Shown: positions 5,937 through 8,531 of the stretch, one piece after another
Layout: each line of letters starts with the position of its first letter
Numbering within the stretch: position 1 is the stretch's first letter
Assembly (NCBI GenBank): GCA_016882345.1
Contig: VGQR01000067.1
Span: 1 to 8,531, forward strand
Source of the DNA: Cyanobacteria bacterium K_DeepCast_35m_m2_023
GTDB lineage: Bacteria > Cyanobacteriota > Cyanobacteriia > PCC-6307 > Cyanobiaceae
Length of the DNA: 8,531 bases
Direction: 5' to 3'
The notes under the pieces: generated by a model
Told to the model about the DNA's origin: nothing
Database searches by the model: none
What the model saw: only the letters and a program-made list of their open reading frames with translations
Made by a program: the position numbers and the translations under genes

Positions 5937-6886
5937 TGGCGTCTGCTCCCTGGTGGCGCAACCGGCGCCTGCTGCCCGGACTGATTCAGGCCCTGGTGGG
6001 GCTGGCGATCCTGGTGCTGATCGCTTTTCTGGTGGGCAATCTGGTGCGCAACCTGACCGCGGCCGGGCTGCTGCTGAGCTGGCGCTGGCTGGCCATGCCG
6101 GCTGGCTTTGATGTGTCGGAAACCCTGTTGCCGTTCAACGCTGAGCTGCCCTACTGGCGAGCCCTGTTGGCCGGCCTGGTCAACACCCTGCGGGTTGTGC
6201 TGCTGGGTCTGGTGGGTGCCACCGCGCTGGGCACGGTGATCGGCACCGCCGCCTTCAGCAGCAACGCCCTGCTGCGCCGCCTGGCCCGCGCCTATGTGGA
6301 GCTGATCCGCAACGTGCCGCTGCTGCTGCAACTGCTGTTCTGGTATTTCGTCGTCTTTCTGAGCCTGCCCAACGCTGACGAGGCCATCCAACTGCCGGGC
6401 CTGGTGCTTGCCAAATCGGGGCTGTACCTGGGGAAAACCGAGCTGCTCAATGGGGTTTGGCAGGGCTCGCTACGCCTCACGCTCGAGTTCGGCGCCCTGC
6501 TGACCGGCCTGGTGATCCACAGCGCCGCCTTCATCGCCGAAGTGGTGCGCGGTGGCGTGGCCTCGGTCTCAGGCGGTCAATGGGAAGCCGCCCGCTCGCT
6601 GGGGCTCAGCCACCGCCAGACCCTGGGCAGGATCGTGCTGCCCCAGGCCCTGCGGGTGATCGTGCCTGGGCTCAACAGTCAATACATTTCATTGGCCAAG
6701 AACTCGTCGCTGGCGGTGGCCTGTGGCTACAGCGACCTGTATTCGGTCGCCGAAACGACGCTCAACCAGACCGGTCGGGCGGTCGAGGTGGTGCTGGTGT
6801 TGTTGGGGGCCTACCTGGTGATCGATCTGGTGATCTCGGCCCTGATGAACTGCCTCAATCACCGCGTGCAGATCCAGGAGCGCTGA
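5936..6886 (+). CDS. aapQ: Amino-acid ABC transporter permease (AapQ/NatG type)
   Basis: A 316-residue inner-membrane permease of the HisMQ family, one half of the transport channel. It has one hydrophobic helix near residues 17-38, then a periplasmic segment including a WLAMPAGFDVSE stretch (51-62). The MetI-like core starts near 76, with ANTL-type residues in LVNTLRV (81-87) and IRNVPLLLQLLFWY (124-137). The cytoplasmic EAA loop that docks on the ATPase is EAARSLGLS at 218-226, followed by RIVLPQALRVIVP (232-244). An insert of roughly 40 residues after the second core helix is typical of AapQ/BztB. The ATG overlaps the aapJ stop by one base (TGATG), and its own stop overlaps aapM in the same way, so the genes are translationally coupled. 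The assignment is firm and substrate preference is inferred. Confidence 0.94.
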   Translation: MASAPWWRNRRLLPGLIQALVGLAILVLIAFLVGNLVRNLTAAGLLLSWRWLAMPAGFDVSETLLPFNAELPYWRALLAGLVNTLRVVLLGLVGATALGTVIGTAAFSSNALLRRLARAYVELIRNVPLLLQLLFWYFVVFLSLPNADEAIQLPGLVLAKSGLYLGKTELLNGVWQGSLRLTLEFGALLTGLVIHSAAFIAEVVRGGVASVSGGQWEAARSLGLSHRQTLGRIVLPQALRVIVPGLNSQYISLAKNSSLAVACGYSDLYSVAETTLNQTGRAVEVVLVLLGAYLVIDLVISALMNCLNHRVQIQER

Positions 6887-8076
6887 TGAAGCAACCGACG
6901 CTGCTGACGCGGATTCGACGCGACTATTTCGCCAGCCCCCTCGACGGGCTGCTGACCGTGGCGCTGCTGGTGGCGCTGGGCGCCGGCGCCCAGGCACTGC
7001 TCCACTGGGCGGTGCGCCAGGCCGACTGGGCGGTGATCCAGGCCAACAGCACGCTGTTGGCTGTGGGGCGCTACCCGGTCGGGCAGCAATGGCGCCTGTG
7101 GTTGCTGACAGCGTTGTTGGTGGGCAGCTGCGGCTGCAGCTGGGGACTGCTACGGGGGCGGGGCTGGCCCCGCAACGATCGCCTGGCTGCAGGTCTTGTG
7201 GCAGTCCTGGCCCTGGTGTTGCCCTGGTCCCTGCAGCTCGATCTCCCCATACAGGGGCGTTGGTGGGCCCTGGCTGCCCTGCTGCTGCTGGGGCGCTGGA
7301 GCTGCGGCCGCTGGGGCTCTGCACTGCCAGGGCGCTGGCGAGCGGTGTTGCCGTTGGGCTGGCCGCTGTTGTACGTGGTGGGTCTGGGCCTAATCGGCGG
7401 CGGACTGGGCCTGCTCAAGGTCACACCATCCCAGTGGGGTGGTCTGCTGCTGACCCTGTTGGCCGCCAGCTTTGCGATCGCCCTGTGTGGTCCGCTGGGG
7501 ATTGCCCTGGCCCTGGGCCGGCGCAGCGCACTGCCGTTGCTGCGCTGGAGCGCCACGCTCTACATCGAATTCATCCGTGGAGCGCCGCTGATCACCCTGC
7601 TGTTTCTGGGGCAGAACATCCTGGGTTTCCTGCTGCCCGGCGGTTTTGCCCCCGATCGGGTCTGGCGGGCGATGTGGATTCTGACCTTCTTTGCGGCGGC
7701 TTATGTGGCCGAAGCCGTGAGGGCCGGTCTGGCGTCCCTGCCCCGTGGCCAGGTCGAAGCTGCCCGTGCGCTGGGGCTCAGCAGCGTGCAGGCGCTCGTG
7801 CATATCGTGCTGCCCCAAGCGCTGCGGGTGGCGCTACCGGCCCTTGTGTGTCAGTTCATCACCCTGCTGCAGGACACCACCCTGCTGTCGCTGATTGGCC
7901 TGCTCGATCTGCTCGGGGTGGCCCGCGCGATCATGAGCAACCCCGACTTCCTCGGCCGCAATTCTGAGGTGTATCTGGTGCTCGCCGTGCTGTTCTGGTG
8001 TTGCTGTGCCGCCCTGGGGCTTGGCAGTCGCGCCTTGGAACAGCGCCTGAGCCGCCATCACCACCCGATGCGATGA
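6886..8076 (+). CDS. aapM: Amino-acid ABC transporter permease (AapM/NatH type)
   Basis: A 396-residue second permease, expected to pair with AapQ. The C-terminal half (about 185-385) is the conserved HisMQ core, with YIEFIRGAPLITLLFL (226-241), the EAA loop EAARALGLS (291-299), HIVLPQALRVALP (306-318) and LLQDTTLLSLIGLLDL (327-342). The N-terminal 180 or so residues add several further hydrophobic segments (about 21-40, 71-89, 101-114, 127-136 and 156-173). This long extension is characteristic of AapM/BztC and distinguishes it from AapQ. The start is the ATG in the TGATG overlap with aapQ. The open frame continues upstream inside aapQ, but that part is a shadow of the permease gene. The tail is short and basic with three histidines (391-393). 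Confidence 0.94.
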   Translation: MKQPTLLTRIRRDYFASPLDGLLTVALLVALGAGAQALLHWAVRQADWAVIQANSTLLAVGRYPVGQQWRLWLLTALLVGSCGCSWGLLRGRGWPRNDRLAAGLVAVLALVLPWSLQLDLPIQGRWWALAALLLLGRWSCGRWGSALPGRWRAVLPLGWPLLYVVGLGLIGGGLGLLKVTPSQWGGLLLTLLAASFAIALCGPLGIALALGRRSALPLLRWSATLYIEFIRGAPLITLLFLGQNILGFLLPGGFAPDRVWRAMWILTFFAAAYVAEAVRAGLASLPRGQVEAARALGLSSVQALVHIVLPQALRVALPALVCQFITLLQDTTLLSLIGLLDLLGVARAIMSNPDFLGRNSEVYLVLAVLFWCCCAALGLGSRALEQRLSRHHHPMR

Positions 8077-8531
8077 CCATGGATGCTGCAGTGATGATCG
8101 AGGCCAGCGGCGTTCAGAAGTGGTATCCCAACGGCTACCACGCCCTGCGGGGTGTCGACCTGAAGGTCGAGCAAGGTGAGGTGGTTGTCATCATGGGTCC
8201 GTCGGGCTCGGGCAAAAGCACCTTCATCCGCACCTTCAACGGGCTCGAGGCGTTTCAGGCCGGTTCAATCGTCATCGATGGCATCCCCCTGGGCGACGAC
8301 CTGCGCAGCATCGACGCGATCCGCCGCGAGGTGGGAATGGTGTTCCAACAGTTCAACCTGTTCCCCCATTTGACCGTGCTCGACAACCTGACGCTGGCGC
8401 CGACCCTGGTACGGGGGCGCAGCAAGGACGAGGTGCAACGCCAGGCACTCGACCTGCTCGAGCGCGTCGGCATTCATGAACAAGCCCACAAATTTCCGAG
8501 TCAGCTCTCCGGCGGGCAGCAGCAACGCGTG
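8073..8531 (+). CDS. aapP: Amino-acid ABC transporter ATPase (AapP/BgtA type), truncated by window
   Basis: The first 153 residues of the ATP-binding subunit that powers the importer from the cytoplasmic face; the window ends before the Walker B motif. Visible are Walker A GPSGSGKST (42-50), the Q-loop region VFQQFNLFPHLTVLDN (90-105) and the ABC signature LSGGQQQR (145-152). This is the GlnQ/AapP class of polar amino-acid ATPases. The ATG at 8073 overlaps the aapM stop as ATGA; an ATG at 8079 would remove two residues and is equally possible. A full protein of about 240-260 residues is expected. In characterised cyanobacteria the equivalent ATPase, BgtA, is shared between the N-II and basic amino-acid/Gln (Bgt) systems. 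Whether that applies here cannot be seen. Confidence 0.95.
   Translation, partial: MTMDAAVMIEASGVQKWYPNGYHALRGVDLKVEQGEVVVIMGPSGSGKSTFIRTFNGLEAFQAGSIVIDGIPLGDDLRSIDAIRREVGMVFQQFNLFPHLTVLDNLTLAPTLVRGRSKDEVQRQALDLLERVGIHEQAHKFPSQLSGGQQQRV

Noticed and set aside
6457..6885. N-terminal extension of AapM into the aapQ gene
   Set aside because: The frame is open but overlaps the conserved AapQ core, and the ATG in the TGATG junction at 6886 gives the normal AapM length.
7474..7481. Single GCGATCGC octamer (cyanobacterial HIP1 sequence)
   Set aside because: One copy in 8.5 kb is within chance at this base composition and lies inside aapM coding sequence.
7089..7967. 292-codon rightward open frame inside aapM
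   Set aside because: It is an out-of-frame reading of the permease gene, with Pro/Arg/Gly/Ser-rich content and no motifs.
6886..8076. Many CTG-rich short repeats in aapM
   Set aside because: They are leucine codons in membrane helices under strong GC-ending codon bias, not a structured repeat.

Overview
The window looks like a piece of chromosome from a GC-rich picocyanobacterium (Synechococcus/Cyanobium type). This is an inference from high GC, strongly GC-biased third codon positions, frequent non-ATG starts with weak Shine-Dalgarno sequences, and a gene set I associate with that group. No rRNA, tRNA, CRISPR array, insertion sequence or phage gene was seen. The coding density is high and there is no gene-free stretch longer than about 215 bases.

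Layout. Bases 1-43 may hold the last codons of a rightward gene. From 4762 down to 83, five genes point left: (1) a 145-residue four-helix membrane protein of unknown function; (2) a ZIP-family metal transporter whose start overlaps the first gene; (3) a stand-alone DUF2126 putative amidoligase; (4) a short uncharacterised protein with a dense Cys/His motif at its N-terminus; (5) a PPC (DUF296) domain fused to a shortened glutaredoxin. Genes 1 and 2 are almost certainly cotranscribed, as are genes 4 and 5. Gene 3 follows gene 2 in the same reading frame after one stop codon and 60 bases. A 213-base gap separates genes 3 and 4 and contains a frame that looks coding but has no normal start.

From 4875 to the right edge, four tightly overlapping genes point right. 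They encode a lipoprotein solute-binding protein, two different membrane permeases and an ATPase cut off by the window end. This is the AapJQMP/BztABCD type of polar amino-acid ABC transporter, the same arrangement as the cyanobacterial N-II system (NatF-NatG-NatH-BgtA). The binding protein captures amino acids in the periplasm, the permeases form a heterodimeric channel, and the ATPase powers import. The role is likely scavenging of amino acids, or recapture of leaked ones, as a nitrogen source. The two blocks diverge from a 112-base spacer that carries an imperfect inverted repeat and no canonical NtcA box.

I do not see a clearly new multi-gene system. The more unusual points are the PPC-glutaredoxin fusion, the DUF2126 protein without its usual transglutaminase domain, the ZIP transporter with a glycine at a metal-ligand position beside a histidine-containing membrane partner, and the coding-like frame behind the DUF2126 gene.
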